Below are positions 17,719 through 26,335 of a DNA stretch of 60,957 nucleotides, piece after piece; the first letter of the stretch is position 1, and each line of letters opens with the position of its first letter. A program made the translations under genes and the position numbers. The notes beneath the pieces were generated by a model that worked only from the letters and a program-made list of their open reading frames with translations, was not told where the DNA came from and did no database searches. This DNA comes from DASXZH01 sp036502005 (GTDB taxonomy: Bacteria > Armatimonadota > Fimbriimonadia > Fimbriimonadales > Fimbriimonadaceae). The stretch lies in contig DASXZH010000059.1 of the NCBI GenBank assembly GCA_036502005.1, positions 1-60,957 of the forward strand, in the 5' to 3' direction.

Positions 17719-17742
17719 GAATTTTCGATTCTCGATTTTCAC
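17719..17742. repeat. short TTTTCGATT-type repeat at the ispG stop
   Basis: Units TTTTCGATT, CTCGA and TTTTC repeat in a 24-bp island that runs into the last codons of ispG. It is one of several low-complexity islands touching stop codons in this window. Confidence 0.45.
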
Positions 17743-18983
17743 ACAACCTTCAAGGCCGTAAGCTGCTTCTCCCGAGGCGAACCCTCCGGAAATGAAGGAG
17801 GCTCCTGCCAAAGGCCGTCCGCCTTCAAAAGCTCAACAAGAGCGGTAACGCCCTGTTCCTGGGGGATGTTGTTGCGCACCACCTCTTTTTTGCGGTAGAG
17901 CGTGATCATTCCGCCCGCCTTGCCCACATATCCATAGTCGGCATCGGCCATTTCGCCGGGGCCGTTTACAATGCAGCCCATCACGGCTATATCCAAGCCA
18001 ACCAGATGTTTGGTAGCGTTCCTAACTTCATGGAGAACAGAAGGCAGATTAAATTTCGTCCGGCCGCATGAGGGGCAGGCAATGTACTCCACCTTCGTCT
18101 TTCGAAGGCCAAGGGCCTGCAGAATATCGTAGCAAACGGGGATCTCGTGGATGGGATCTTCTGATAGAGAAACCCTAATCGTGTCGCCGATGCCTTCCAT
18201 AAGAAGGGTAGCGATTCCGGCGGTGGATTTAACCCGGGCGTATTCGCCATCGCCTGCTTCGGTTACTCCCAAATGAAGCGGGTAGTTCATCCCTTCTTCT
18301 TCCATCCTTCGAACCATAAGTCGGTTGGCGGAAATCATGATGGGCACACGGGAAGCTTTGGCGGAAATGTTCAGGTTGAAGTAATCATGCTTTTCGCAGA
18401 TGCGAAGGTATTCCAGGGCCGACTCCACCATTCCATCCGGAGTATCGCCGTAGGTAACGAGCATGCGCTCGGCCAGCGAGCCGTGATTCACGCCGATCCG
18501 CATAGAGATATTGCGCTTCTTGCAGGCCTCAATAACGGGGAGAAAACTCGCCTCTATAGCCAGGCGTTCTTCGGCGTGCTCTTCGGGCGTGTATTCCTCT
18601 TTGTTGGTCGTTTTTCGGAAAACGAAAAGTCCAGGATTTACCCTGACCTCATCGACATATTTGGCCGCTTCGACGGCAATATCGGTGCCTTGATGGTGAA
18701 CGTCGGCGGTAAGCGGCACCATGCCATACTTCTCGATCACCTTCGCGCGGATCGCTTCAAGGCATTGGGCTTCGCCGAGGGTCGGGGTTGTAACCCTAAC
18801 CAGTTCGCAGCCTTCCTTATGAAGGCCGATGATCTGCTCCACGCAAGCATCCACATTTCTCGTTTCTTCGGTGATCATGGACTGGACCATAACCGGATGG
18901 CCGCCGCCCATAACCAAATTGCCAATTGGAATAGGCCTCGTCTTTCGGCGAGCGTAACTAACTGAAGGAAGATTTTCTTGCAT
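17739..18983 (-). CDS. ispG: 4-hydroxy-3-methylbut-2-en-1-yl diphosphate synthase
   Basis: A 414-residue GcpE/IspG, the penultimate enzyme of the MEP isoprenoid pathway, which converts MEcPP to HMBPP using a [4Fe-4S] cluster. The TIM-barrel N-terminus begins TRPIPIGNLVMGGGHPVMVQSMITEETRNVDA. The C-terminal cluster domain has IACPSCGRTKFNL and the third cysteine in MGCIVNGPGEMADADYGYVG. Length fits bacterial enzymes, with a moderate extension between the barrel and cluster domain (KKRNISMRIGVNHGSLAERM is the usual region). ATG at 18983 gives the standard N-terminus. It lies 64 bp upstream of the radC operon in the minus direction of the next gene set and may be independent. Confidence 0.95.
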   Translation of the reverse strand: MQENLPSVSYARRKTRPIPIGNLVMGGGHPVMVQSMITEETRNVDACVEQIIGLHKEGCELVRVTTPTLGEAQCLEAIRAKVIEKYGMVPLTADVHHQGTDIAVEAAKYVDEVRVNPGLFVFRKTTNKEEYTPEEHAEERLAIEASFLPVIEACKKRNISMRIGVNHGSLAERMLVTYGDTPDGMVESALEYLRICEKHDYFNLNISAKASRVPIMISANRLMVRRMEEEGMNYPLHLGVTEAGDGEYARVKSTAGIATLLMEGIGDTIRVSLSEDPIHEIPVCYDILQALGLRKTKVEYIACPSCGRTKFNLPSVLHEVRNATKHLVGLDIAVMGCIVNGPGEMADADYGYVGKAGGMITLYRKKEVVRNNIPQEQGVTALVELLKADGLWQEPPSFPEGSPREKQLTALKVV

Positions 18984-19099
18984 TGGGATGAGTCAATTAT
19001 GGTCTACGGAGACTTCATGGCTATGCTTTTAAAGGGGCTAAATGGTAAAAGAACTTGCGGCTTATTAAACATCGTCCGACCATTGCCGTCTGAACTTTG

Positions 19100-19151
19100 T
19101 TGTTATTCGGTTGCTTTGACTTATACTAAGTAGCGTATTCCACCGGGGGTG
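19100..19151 (+). promoter_or_regulatory. promoter and leader of the first PQQ-like surface protein gene
   Basis: A sigma70-like promoter: TTGTTA at 19100-19105, 16-bp spacer, TATACT at 19122-19127. The leader contains GTATTCCACCGGGGGTG, whose CACC-GGG-GGTG part can form a tiny hairpin. GGGGGTG could pair with the anti-Shine-Dalgarno, but it is 16 nt from the ATG. The same block precedes the paralogue at 26336. Confidence 0.55.
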
Positions 19152-19167
19152 TCTCTTTCCAACTCTT

Positions 19168-22161
19168 ATGAGTAATCATAAATCTATCGCTCTTCTTGCT
19201 GCTCTTTGCGGCTTTGCTTCTCTGCCAACTGTTTCGGCGGCCCAGCCTTTCTGGTCCCAATACGGAAAAGATGCGCAGCACTCGGGTATGAGCACCAGCG
19301 GTGTTCAAAACGTAAATGCCGTCCTTTGGCAAACCCCGGTGGACCTCTTTCCGGTCGGGAGCACCAATGGCGGCGTGGTGCTTGCTCACTACGGTTCCAC
19401 TTTGGTGACCCAAGCCGGCACGGTTGTCGTAGACGTTCGCACGGGCCCAAACAACACGTATCCTTCCGTAAACGATACCTATCGGGTGGAAGGCCACGAT
19501 TTGGGCACTGGCGTTACGACTTGGACTGAGAACTCGGATTTCGTTGACTGGATGCCTCACGACTGGACACCGATCTACGGCGCCGCCATAGACCCGGCGA
19601 ATCATCTCTACTATGCGGGACCTGGTGGAACGATTTATAAGAGATCAAGCGCTGATGCGGTTAACGCAACTGTTACTCAGCTCTGCTTTTATGGGATGTC
19701 TAACTTTCAGTCCACATCGGTCGCCTACGCTTCCAATATTCAGGTTTGCACACCCATAACGACCGACGCCAATAACAATATTTACTTTGGCTTCTATGTG
19801 GCTTCTGAGTTCACCAGCCCCCTCGGTATATCGAGCGGCATCGCAAAAATTTCGTCAACGGGGGTGGGAACTTGGGTTTCCGCTGACGGCGCCTCCGGAT
19901 TTACCGGCCAAGAAGTTGCCACCAACTGCGCTCCCGCTGTTACAGCGGACGGAAAATTTGTATATGTCGGAGTAAAGCAACAGGGCAATGGCAACTACTC
20001 AAATCCAGTCCTATTAAGGCTCAACACGATAAATCTCGCGACAGCCAGTCAGGCGTTTCTATCTTCCCCGTCTGACACTGCGGGAGACACGTCGTTCCCC
20101 TACCTGTTTGATGATGGAAGCGCTTCGCCTACTATTGGGCCGGATGGCGACGTATATTACGGCGTTTGGTATTCCAACATTGACCGAGGCTTCATGCTTC
20201 ACTATTCGGCGGATCTGAGCTTGGTGAAAACACCCGGCGCTTTTGGATGGGATGACACTCCCTCTATCGTGCCGGCTTCAGCAGTGCCTAGCTATTCAGG
20301 CAAGTCCTCCTACCTCATCCTAACGAAATATAATAACTACTCAGATTCAGGAATCACCCCTAAGCCAGGCAATGGATTAAATGAGGTCGCTGTTCTCGAT
20401 CCGAACGCAACAGAGGATTTTACGACTCAATATGACGACGGCACGACGGGTCCCATTTATCAAACAATGAAAGAGGTGCTAACGGTCGTTGGCCCAACAG
20501 CAAACGTAGGCATACCCGGAGTTCGAGAATGGTGCATTAACATGGCAGCTATCGACATTGCTGGTAAGAGTGCCGTTGTGAATTGTGAAGACGGCAACTG
20601 CTACCGGTGGGATTTTGCATCAAACACCCTTTCTCAGGGTGTGGATTTGCAACCGGCGACTAGCGAAGCTTACACATCGACGGCGGTTTCCGCCGACGGT
20701 ATCTCGTTCGCGATCAACAACGCTGTACTTTTTGCCATCTGGGATGGAGCTCAGCCTTCGAGCTTTAGCATGGGTTCGACCGTCGCCGGTGGGAGCACTG
20801 AGCAAGCCACGCTTAATCTCTCAGCCAGCGCAAGTGGCCCAGGCGCAACCATCCAGCTCGCTTCAAACAACCCGAACTTGACGGTTCCTTCTTCCCTTCA
20901 CGTTCCCGCAGGCCAAAACTCCATCTCTTTCACGGTTTCCACAAAGGTTTTGGACAGTAACCAAAGCGCGACCATAACGGCTACGCGCTACGGATTATCG
21001 GCCTCCACCACCATCACCGTCAGTGGCTCCGGATTGTATTCGTTCGTTGCAAACAGCCCTGTTCTGTATGGCGGACAAACTGGTTCGGGCAATGTAGCTC
21101 TGGCAGGTCCCGCGCCAACAGCTGGTCGAACAGTCACTCTGACGAGCAGCATCCCTTCGGTTACATTCTCACCTTCGAAAGTGGTTATTGCTCAGGGTGG
21201 GGATTACTCCACCTACAAGTACACCACGAGTGCCGTAGCCACAACTCAAACGGCTGTGCTCACGGCAACTTTAGACGATGGATCAAAGATTACAAAGTCT
21301 ATCGTCAACCACGCGGCTCTGGTTACACCCAGCTTATCGATAGCGAACGTGGTGGGCGGAACATCCGATAGGCTTAATCTAGCTACCCAAGATGCGATTC
21401 CGTCCAGCGGAATCAACATTGCGGTGACCTATTCGGCCCATACATCCGGCCCAGCAACGATCAATGTCAAAACAGACGGAACCCCTTCTTCGCCGATCAC
21501 AACTGTGAAGGTTGCCAACTCAGTGAATGAGACCATTTCGGTGGCCTACGACGGGAACACGACTAACCTTCCGATAACCATCTCGCCTGGAAATACGCTT
21601 AAAACGTTCACCTTGAACGCCAATACAGTGTATGAAACGAACAGCCTGACGGGGACGGTGACGACCGCTGCCGCGGCTTCAGGGAACACTGCAGTGTTGG
21701 CCAGTTCTTCCAACTCGGAATTGACGGTGACACAGCCGACGGGTGCGACAGGTAAGACTTCCGCTACCTTCACGGTAACGGCAGGTCTACTGTCCGCTTC
21801 TGCAAGCCAAACCGACACCATATCCGTGCAGTTCAGCACTACGATGCTGACTCAATCGGTAACGGTTACGCCGCTAACCGTTACGTCACTTTCTGTTTCT
21901 TCGGCAACGATAACAGAGGGCCAAACGACGATGCTGACAATCCATATGGCAGGTCCCGTTAGCAGCCCCAAGTTCTGGTGCGCACTCGCAACAGGAAGCA
22001 AGCTGCTTACAGGCGCCGGGGGCGTGTATTTCAATCCGGGATACACTTACGCGACGGTTCCGCTAAAAGCGGCTGCTACGGTAGGGGCGAAAACGGTCGT
22101 GCCCGTAACAGTAACCCTCAGGGGCGTTACAACGACAATCGACGTTACGGTCGAGCCTTAA
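19168..22161 (+). CDS. large secreted protein: PQQ-like beta-propeller plus Ig-like repeats (paralogue A)
   Basis: A 997-residue exported protein. A signal peptide ending ...LPTVSA precedes FWSQYGKDAQHSGMS, the opening motif of PQQ/outer-membrane-type propellers (consensus W-x-x-G-x-D-x-x-H-T-G). Residues ~27-540 contain blade-like repeats such as TVTADGK, SPTIGPDGDVYYGVWYS and DGNCYRWDFASNTL. Residues ~545-997 are Thr/Ser-rich beta repeats resembling bacterial Ig-like domains (VSSATITEGQTTMLTI). No anchor or sorting signal is obvious. It is about equally long as paralogue B at 26336; the N-terminal propeller is strongly conserved and the C-terminus has diverged. It probably acts at the cell surface. 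A perfect terminator follows. Confidence 0.75.
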   Translation: MSNHKSIALLAALCGFASLPTVSAAQPFWSQYGKDAQHSGMSTSGVQNVNAVLWQTPVDLFPVGSTNGGVVLAHYGSTLVTQAGTVVVDVRTGPNNTYPSVNDTYRVEGHDLGTGVTTWTENSDFVDWMPHDWTPIYGAAIDPANHLYYAGPGGTIYKRSSADAVNATVTQLCFYGMSNFQSTSVAYASNIQVCTPITTDANNNIYFGFYVASEFTSPLGISSGIAKISSTGVGTWVSADGASGFTGQEVATNCAPAVTADGKFVYVGVKQQGNGNYSNPVLLRLNTINLATASQAFLSSPSDTAGDTSFPYLFDDGSASPTIGPDGDVYYGVWYSNIDRGFMLHYSADLSLVKTPGAFGWDDTPSIVPASAVPSYSGKSSYLILTKYNNYSDSGITPKPGNGLNEVAVLDPNATEDFTTQYDDGTTGPIYQTMKEVLTVVGPTANVGIPGVREWCINMAAIDIAGKSAVVNCEDGNCYRWDFASNTLSQGVDLQPATSEAYTSTAVSADGISFAINNAVLFAIWDGAQPSSFSMGSTVAGGSTEQATLNLSASASGPGATIQLASNNPNLTVPSSLHVPAGQNSISFTVSTKVLDSNQSATITATRYGLSASTTITVSGSGLYSFVANSPVLYGGQTGSGNVALAGPAPTAGRTVTLTSSIPSVTFSPSKVVIAQGGDYSTYKYTTSAVATTQTAVLTATLDDGSKITKSIVNHAALVTPSLSIANVVGGTSDRLNLATQDAIPSSGINIAVTYSAHTSGPATINVKTDGTPSSPITTVKVANSVNETISVAYDGNTTNLPITISPGNTLKTFTLNANTVYETNSLTGTVTTAAAASGNTAVLASSSNSELTVTQPTGATGKTSATFTVTAGLLSASASQTDTISVQFSTTMLTQSVTVTPLTVTSLSVSSATITEGQTTMLTIHMAGPVSSPKFWCALATGSKLLTGAGGVYFNPGYTYATVPLKAAATVGAKTVVPVTVTLRGVTTTIDVTVEP

Positions 22162-22178
22162 CGCTTAGGCTAAGTTCT

Positions 22179-22213
22179 GGCCGGGATCGGTTTAATGATC
22201 CCGGCCATTTTTT
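22179..22213 (+). terminator. intrinsic terminator after surface protein A
   Basis: A perfect 10-bp stem GGCCGGGATC / GATCCCGGCC with an 8-nt loop, followed by ATTTTTTG. It sits 18 bp past the stop at 22161 and directly before the convergent pseudopilin stop. Confidence 0.92.
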
Positions 22214-22214
22214 G

Positions 22215-23099
22215 TCAGCGCGAATATTGGGCCTGAATGGCCGGCGAGTTACACAAATTGGGATCGGTCCCGGTGAACCTGTTGGTATAAGATTCCCCCG
22301 TTCCATGACCACAGACTGGCATAGTATTGTCGCAAAGGCCCGTATTTGTACCGGCAAGGCTAAGGTTTGCGGTGGGCGCTGGATAGGAATGAATCAGTTG
22401 GCAGCCACTTAGATCCGCGCTCGTCCAGATCGCTCCTGGCGTCAGCCATTTTGCGTGCCCATCAAAAAAGGCGGAGTTCATACCTCCGGCATGACGATTA
22501 GCAATGCTGTTCATCTCATTTGGCTCTGTGGACTGCGGGAGCATATCGCCATCCATTTGGTCAACCCAAGTGTCACCAGGTGCGCTCCACTTTTCGGTCA
22601 CCACAATCGTCTGCGTTTCGTTAGAAACTTGGGAATCGTTTAGATCTTCTATTGCGGAAGAAACAATATAAGAGCGCTTTATAGTGGCCGCGCCCGTTGA
22701 ATCCGGCCCCAGTGTCGGGGCCGAATCGCTTGGGCATGCGAAGATTTGTGTGCTCTTATCATAAGGGCCGAGCAGGTTGTACCAAAGCTCAGGAAAATAA
22801 GCAGGGGCATTTATGGTCTTGCTCAAATAGGTGGGGTCTGAAACCCGGGTCCGTCCAACGCTGGTTGGACTAACGGTCCTAAAGAAAATTTGGTCGTCGT
22901 AATCTTGCTTGTACAGGATGAGAGCAATGCCAATCTGGTTCATATTTGAAAGGCACGCCGTTTGTTTAGCCTTATCTTTGGCGGCGCCAAAGACCGGAAA
23001 CAGGATCGCTGCGAGAAGCGCAATAATGGCGATCACGACAAGAAGCTCAATGAGCGTAAACCCGAACTTAGACCTGTGAAAACCTGGAACTTGTATCAA
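22215..23099 (-). CDS. type II/IV pseudopilin-like protein with H-x9-DG motif
   Basis: 294 residues. The N-terminus carries the prepilin peptidase site after a short basic leader: Gly13 then FTLIELLVVIAIIALLAAILFPVF, with Glu at mature position 5. The rest is the DUF1559-like secreted domain with ACLSNMNQIGIALILYKQDYDD, FACPSD and the signature HAGGMNSAFFDGHAKW (H-x9-DG). The start is TTG at 23099, supported by GAGGAG 5 nt upstream. It is expected to be processed and assembled into, or secreted by, a type II secretion or pilus-like machine not encoded here. Its Cys-rich C-terminal tail aligns with that of the next pseudopilin, suggesting tandem duplication. Confidence 0.85.
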   Translation of the reverse strand: MIQVPGFHRSKFGFTLIELLVVIAIIALLAAILFPVFGAAKDKAKQTACLSNMNQIGIALILYKQDYDDQIFFRTVSPTSVGRTRVSDPTYLSKTINAPAYFPELWYNLLGPYDKSTQIFACPSDSAPTLGPDSTGAATIKRSYIVSSAIEDLNDSQVSNETQTIVVTEKWSAPGDTWVDQMDGDMLPQSTEPNEMNSIANRHAGGMNSAFFDGHAKWLTPGAIWTSADLSGCQLIHSYPAPTANLSLAGTNTGLCDNTMPVCGHGTGESYTNRFTGTDPNLCNSPAIQAQYSR

Positions 23100-23152
23100 G
23101 AAATCTCCTCTACTTGATTCAAACTAATCTTGACTATTTTGTCAAGTTAAAT

Positions 23153-23174
23153 AACTATACTCTATTGTATAGTT
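23153..23174 (-). promoter_or_regulatory. 22-bp palindromic operator-like site upstream of a pseudopilin
   Basis: Perfect 8-bp arms AACTATAC / GTATAGTT with a 6-nt centre, 54-75 bp upstream of the TTG at 23099. Read on the minus strand it is 19 of 22 identical, centre included, to the site over the FTR1 promoter at 32129-32150. A TACAAT -10-like hexamer lies inside. Confidence 0.5.
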
Positions 23175-23229
23175 TCAGCGAGGATGTTTTTGGAATTTAT
23201 TTGAAGCTAAAGAGTTGGTCTACCTTCCT

Positions 23230-24015
23230 TTACGGCCAAGAAAATGAAGCGCAGAGGTTTGGCTGAAGGGGACCGGCCGAGCTCGGTGAAGTGACGGTTG
23301 GAGCACCAGTACCACTGAATGGAAATTCGTAAACGAGCCGGCAGCCTGAAAGATCTTTGCTCGCTTGAATGGCCCCACCTCGGGCGTTCTTAGCGTGTCC
23401 ATCCATGAAGACGGCGTTCAACGCCCCGGAATGCCGATTACTTGCCGTAAAAAGCTTAGATGGGTCGGTTGCATCGTTGGTGAAGTCGCCACTAAAAGGC
23501 TCGATCCAACTATCGGTTCGTGGTCCGGTATAGTCGCTTGCCCATTTCTCGGTTATTGTCATTGTTTGGGAAACCGAATCCAACTGTGATGTAGATAAAT
23601 CTTCAGAAGTGCATAGCGCTATATAAGATCGCAGGATGGTGTTAGCGCCGGATATGTCAGCGCTCGGAGTTGGCTGGTTGTCCATCGGGCAAGAAAAAAC
23701 GTTGTTGTTCTTTATATAAGGCAGCAGCAGATTCCACCATCGATAGTTGTTGTGACTATCGCCGGGTCCCAGAGTTGTTGTATTCCCTGCCCTTGAGTAA
23801 GCCCAGTTGTTACGAGGAAACTGGCGATCATCGTTATCGTTGAGATACATCTGGAAAGCGAGTCCTATCTGATCCATATTGGAGAGGCAGGCCGCCGCCT
23901 TGGCAGCCGCCTTTGCTTGCGCGAAAACTGGGAATAAAATAGCGGCAAGGATTGCGATAATCGCGATGACAACAAGCAGTTCGATGAAGGTGAAACCATT
24001 GCGGCGACTTTTCAT
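23230..24015 (-). CDS. type II/IV pseudopilin-like protein with H-x9-DG motif
   Basis: 261 residues. A leader of 7 residues ends in Gly7, followed by FTFIELLVVIAIIAILAAILFPVFAQAKAAAK, a class III signal sequence with Glu5. The mature domain has ACLSNMDQIGLAFQMYLNDNDD, FSCPMDNQPTPS and HSGALNAVFMDGHAK (H-x9-DG), then a tail ending near PNLCASF that matches the neighbouring pseudopilin. The ATG at 24015 has AGGAA 5 nt upstream. It lies 130 bp upstream of the similar gene at 22215-23099 in the same direction. Such proteins are expanded in Armatimonadota and Planctomycetota; their exact role is not established. Confidence 0.85.
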   Translation of the reverse strand: MKSRRNGFTFIELLVVIAIIAILAAILFPVFAQAKAAAKAAACLSNMDQIGLAFQMYLNDNDDRQFPRNNWAYSRAGNTTTLGPGDSHNNYRWWNLLLPYIKNNNVFSCPMDNQPTPSADISGANTILRSYIALCTSEDLSTSQLDSVSQTMTITEKWASDYTGPRTDSWIEPFSGDFTNDATDPSKLFTASNRHSGALNAVFMDGHAKNARGGAIQASKDLSGCRLVYEFPFSGTGAPTVTSPSSAGPLQPNLCASFSWP

Positions 24016-24151
24016 TTAGTTTCCTAAAGCTTTATTCGATGCAGTTTACAGTGTTTCTGCCACTATCCACTTTTGCAGCTAATCGATTCTTAACAAAACG
24101 CAAATGCCGCAAGGATGGGAAGCACCACGCACCGCAGTAAACTTTAACCCA

Positions 24152-24760
24152 ATGCTCAAGACCCGCTTCTCCGCTATTTTATCAATCATCTGCGCCAGCC
24201 TCTTCTCGGCACAAACAAGTGTGGGCGCTCCCGCGCCTAGAGCAAAATCCCTAAGCAATACAGTTGTTCTGATCATCCGCCACGCTGAAAAGCCGGACTC
24301 CGGCGATGGATTAACTGAAGCAGGTGAGCGCAGAGCGGCTGCCTACGTTCAATACTTCAAGAGCTATCAATTGAATGGCGAACCTCTTCGGCTAACCCAT
24401 ATATTTGCAGCCCACGATTCAAAGGCAAGCCATCGCCCGCGATTGACAATCGAGCCCTTGGCTATGAGCCTTCACCAAAATCTGGATCTGCGCTTTACCG
24501 ACAAGGATCCCGATGCCTTAGTGCAAGACCTGAAAAGCGAAAATCTTGGGAACGAGATTTTGATTTGTTGGAGGCATGGAAAGATTCCTGCCTTGTTAAG
24601 CGCGCTCGGCGTTGATCCGTCCAAGTTCGTGCCGGAGGGCCGCTGGCCCGAAGGCATTTATGACAGAGTTATCGAGTTGCATTTCGATTCCCAAGGCCAG
24701 ATCAATCAGCAAAGCAGCCGGTTAGTTAAAGAACACCTGTTTTCTGGGGACGAAAAATAG
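24152..24760 (+). CDS. secreted histidine phosphatase-superfamily protein
   Basis: About 202 residues with an N-terminal signal peptide (MLKTRFSAILSIICASLFSAQTSVG). The catalytic motif of the phosphoglycerate-mutase superfamily is visible as VVLIIRHAEKPDSGDGLTEAGERRA (RHG reads RHA here, as in many SixA/Ais-like members). The second histidine is probably in CWRHGKIPALL. The start at 24152 is chosen for the signal peptide and a TAAACT box 8 nt upstream; an upstream in-frame ATG at 24104 is less likely. It probably acts outside the cytoplasm on phosphate esters. It precedes a lipoprotein gene by 45 bp. Confidence 0.75.
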   Translation: MLKTRFSAILSIICASLFSAQTSVGAPAPRAKSLSNTVVLIIRHAEKPDSGDGLTEAGERRAAAYVQYFKSYQLNGEPLRLTHIFAAHDSKASHRPRLTIEPLAMSLHQNLDLRFTDKDPDALVQDLKSENLGNEILICWRHGKIPALLSALGVDPSKFVPEGRWPEGIYDRVIELHFDSQGQINQQSSRLVKEHLFSGDEK

Positions 24761-24805
24761 GCCCGATTGGTGGTACTAACCGCCATATTAGCGTAGAATT
24801 AGGGC

Positions 24806-25402
24806 ATGAAGATGAAAGCTGGCAACTTAGCCATCGTTGCAAGTGCGTTGATCGCTTTAGCCGGCTGTCAAGCTAAGATTGACCCTGCCACTAGCCGGCT
24901 GTCGGTAAAGCATGGATTAGACCCAGATGCCGCGACTATCGACATGACTCCCAAAGCGATTACTGTCGCAGACCTCAGTTCCCAGAAGCTGCCGGACAGT
25001 ATCAGCGGCAACTTAGAAGACTTTCAAAACAAAAGAGCGGGGCCATTTGAGAAGCAGGTTTGGACCGTTGATGCCCATATCAAGAGCGTCCAACTTCGCA
25101 AAGATGGCGACTACTACATGGAGATCCAGGATTCTGACGGTAACAAAAGCGTAGTCGAAGTCCCCGATCCGAAGCTTTGCAAAGGAAGCCCGCTTGAGGG
25201 GAAGATTGCTTCGACTCGGAAGGAGTTGGAAGAGAAATACCACCCAACCAGTGCCAAGCAAGAAGTGGACGACGCCGCAAAGATCGATGGCGTTGGCTTT
25301 ATGGGCTGGCACGGCCGGCCAAACGGTGGCCGTTTGATGCCGGGAACGGGAATCGATTTCGAAGGTGGTTCGTCGACCGGCTCGAAAAAGGGTAGCCACT
25401 AG
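24806..25402 (+). CDS. lipoprotein of unknown function
   Basis: 198 residues. The lipobox ALAGC places the lipidated cysteine at residue 21, so the protein should be membrane-anchored outside the cytoplasm. The central part, EKQVWTVDAHIKSVQLRKDG followed by DYYMEIQDSDGNKSVVEVPDP and C, matches a recurrent bacterial domain that I recall in secreted proteins with the pattern V..A......D.D.H..L.D..G...AE.PDP.C. The Gly/Ser-rich C-terminus is low complexity. TAGAAT ends 6 nt before the ATG, implying a leaderless transcript. Its stop abuts that of the convergent pseudopilin. Confidence 0.7.
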   Translation: MKMKAGNLAIVASALIALAGCQAKIDPATSRLSVKHGLDPDAATIDMTPKAITVADLSSQKLPDSISGNLEDFQNKRAGPFEKQVWTVDAHIKSVQLRKDGDYYMEIQDSDGNKSVVEVPDPKLCKGSPLEGKIASTRKELEEKYHPTSAKQEVDDAAKIDGVGFMGWHGRPNGGRLMPGTGIDFEGGSSTGSKKGSH

Positions 25403-26179
25403 CTACTGCTGCAAGGCGTGCAGATTCACTTTTGGCGGTGCGTAGGTTTGCGTCCAGGCATAGGACTTTGCATGGCCGTCGGCAAAGGCGAAATTTGAGC
25501 TTTGCGTATGCCGTGTTGTGGCCACAGCCCCCACAACGGGATCCATCTCATTTGCGGGCGCCACTGAGTTCAACGGGTTAAACCAAGGGTGATAAACGTA
25601 GTCGCAGTATTGATTTATTGTTCCAACGGCCGCGCTTCTGCGCTCCGCGTACAAGATAGTCGAGGCGGGCTTAATAACCGAGGACTCCGAGAGCCCAAAA
25701 ATGAAGTAGGCGTTTATGAGATAAGAGGTTACAGGCGGCGCTTGCTCGTTGATGGTATCGCAACTCGGATCAAAGGGCGCAGCGTCGGAGGGGCACATAA
25801 AAATGTGATTCGACGAGAGGGTGTCGTTGGTCACCGTTTGGCCGGTATAGGTGCTAATAATCGCAAACACTGAGCCCATATCCGGGTCATCAAGACTGCC
25901 GTTTGCATCGTCTAGCGCCGGGTCCTGGCTAGGGCTTTTCGTTTCCGGATAAATCCCGCCATTGTCGCTCAGATACATTTGCGTTGCCAGCCCGATCTGG
26001 CGAATGTTGGACAGACAGTCCGTTTTCTTTGCCGCTTCTTTGGCTCGCGCGAACACCGGAAAAAGGATCGCCGCCAATATGGCGATAATAGCGATGACTA
26101 CGAGCAGCTCAATCAGCGTAAAGCCGCCAAATGGAGTCGACGTTTTGTTTCCTTTCGGGAGCTCGTTAGTGGGTTTCAA
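25403..26179 (-). CDS. type II/IV pseudopilin-like protein with H-x9-DG motif
   Basis: 258 residues. The processing site is Gly19 followed by FTLIELLVVIAIIAILAAILFPVFARAKEAAKK. The mature part has CLSNIRQIGLATQMYLSDNGG, HIFMCPSDAAPFD and HTQSSNFAFADGHAK (H-x9-DG). The start is TTG at 26179; no strong Shine-Dalgarno is seen, so it is provisional. It is the third such protein in this 4-kb stretch but lacks the C-terminal tail of the other two. It lies head-to-head with paralogue B of the surface protein (start 26336), so their promoters share a 156-bp region. Confidence 0.83.
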   Translation of the reverse strand: MKPTNELPKGNKTSTPFGGFTLIELLVVIAIIAILAAILFPVFARAKEAAKKTDCLSNIRQIGLATQMYLSDNGGIYPETKSPSQDPALDDANGSLDDPDMGSVFAIISTYTGQTVTNDTLSSNHIFMCPSDAAPFDPSCDTINEQAPPVTSYLINAYFIFGLSESSVIKPASTILYAERRSAAVGTINQYCDYVYHPWFNPLNSVAPANEMDPVVGAVATTRHTQSSNFAFADGHAKSYAWTQTYAPPKVNLHALQQ

Positions 26180-26269
26180 GGGATCACAAAGAAAAAAGTT
26201 CTGGGCAAAATTTCCTCTACCGAGAAATTATATGTCCCAGAATGCTTGAAAGTTACCTGTTTTGTTGCT

Positions 26270-26322
26270 TTGCCAAGAAAGCAAAAATTGCCTTATACTT
26301 ACTGAGTATCCCACGGGGGTGG
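26270..26322 (+). promoter_or_regulatory. promoter and leader of the second PQQ-like surface protein gene
   Basis: TTGCCA (26270-26275), 18-bp spacer, TATACT (26294-26299). The leader GTATCCCACGGGGGTGG has a CCAC-GGG-GGTGG mini-hairpin and lies 14 nt before the ATG. Both the -10 and the GGGGGTG block match those upstream of paralogue A. Confidence 0.55.
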
Positions 26323-26335
26323 ATTTTCAATTTTT

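Noticed and set aside
19140..19167. Leader of the surface protein gene as a cyclic-di-GMP or other known riboswitch
   Set aside because: The leader is only about 35-45 nt and lacks any recognised aptamer core.
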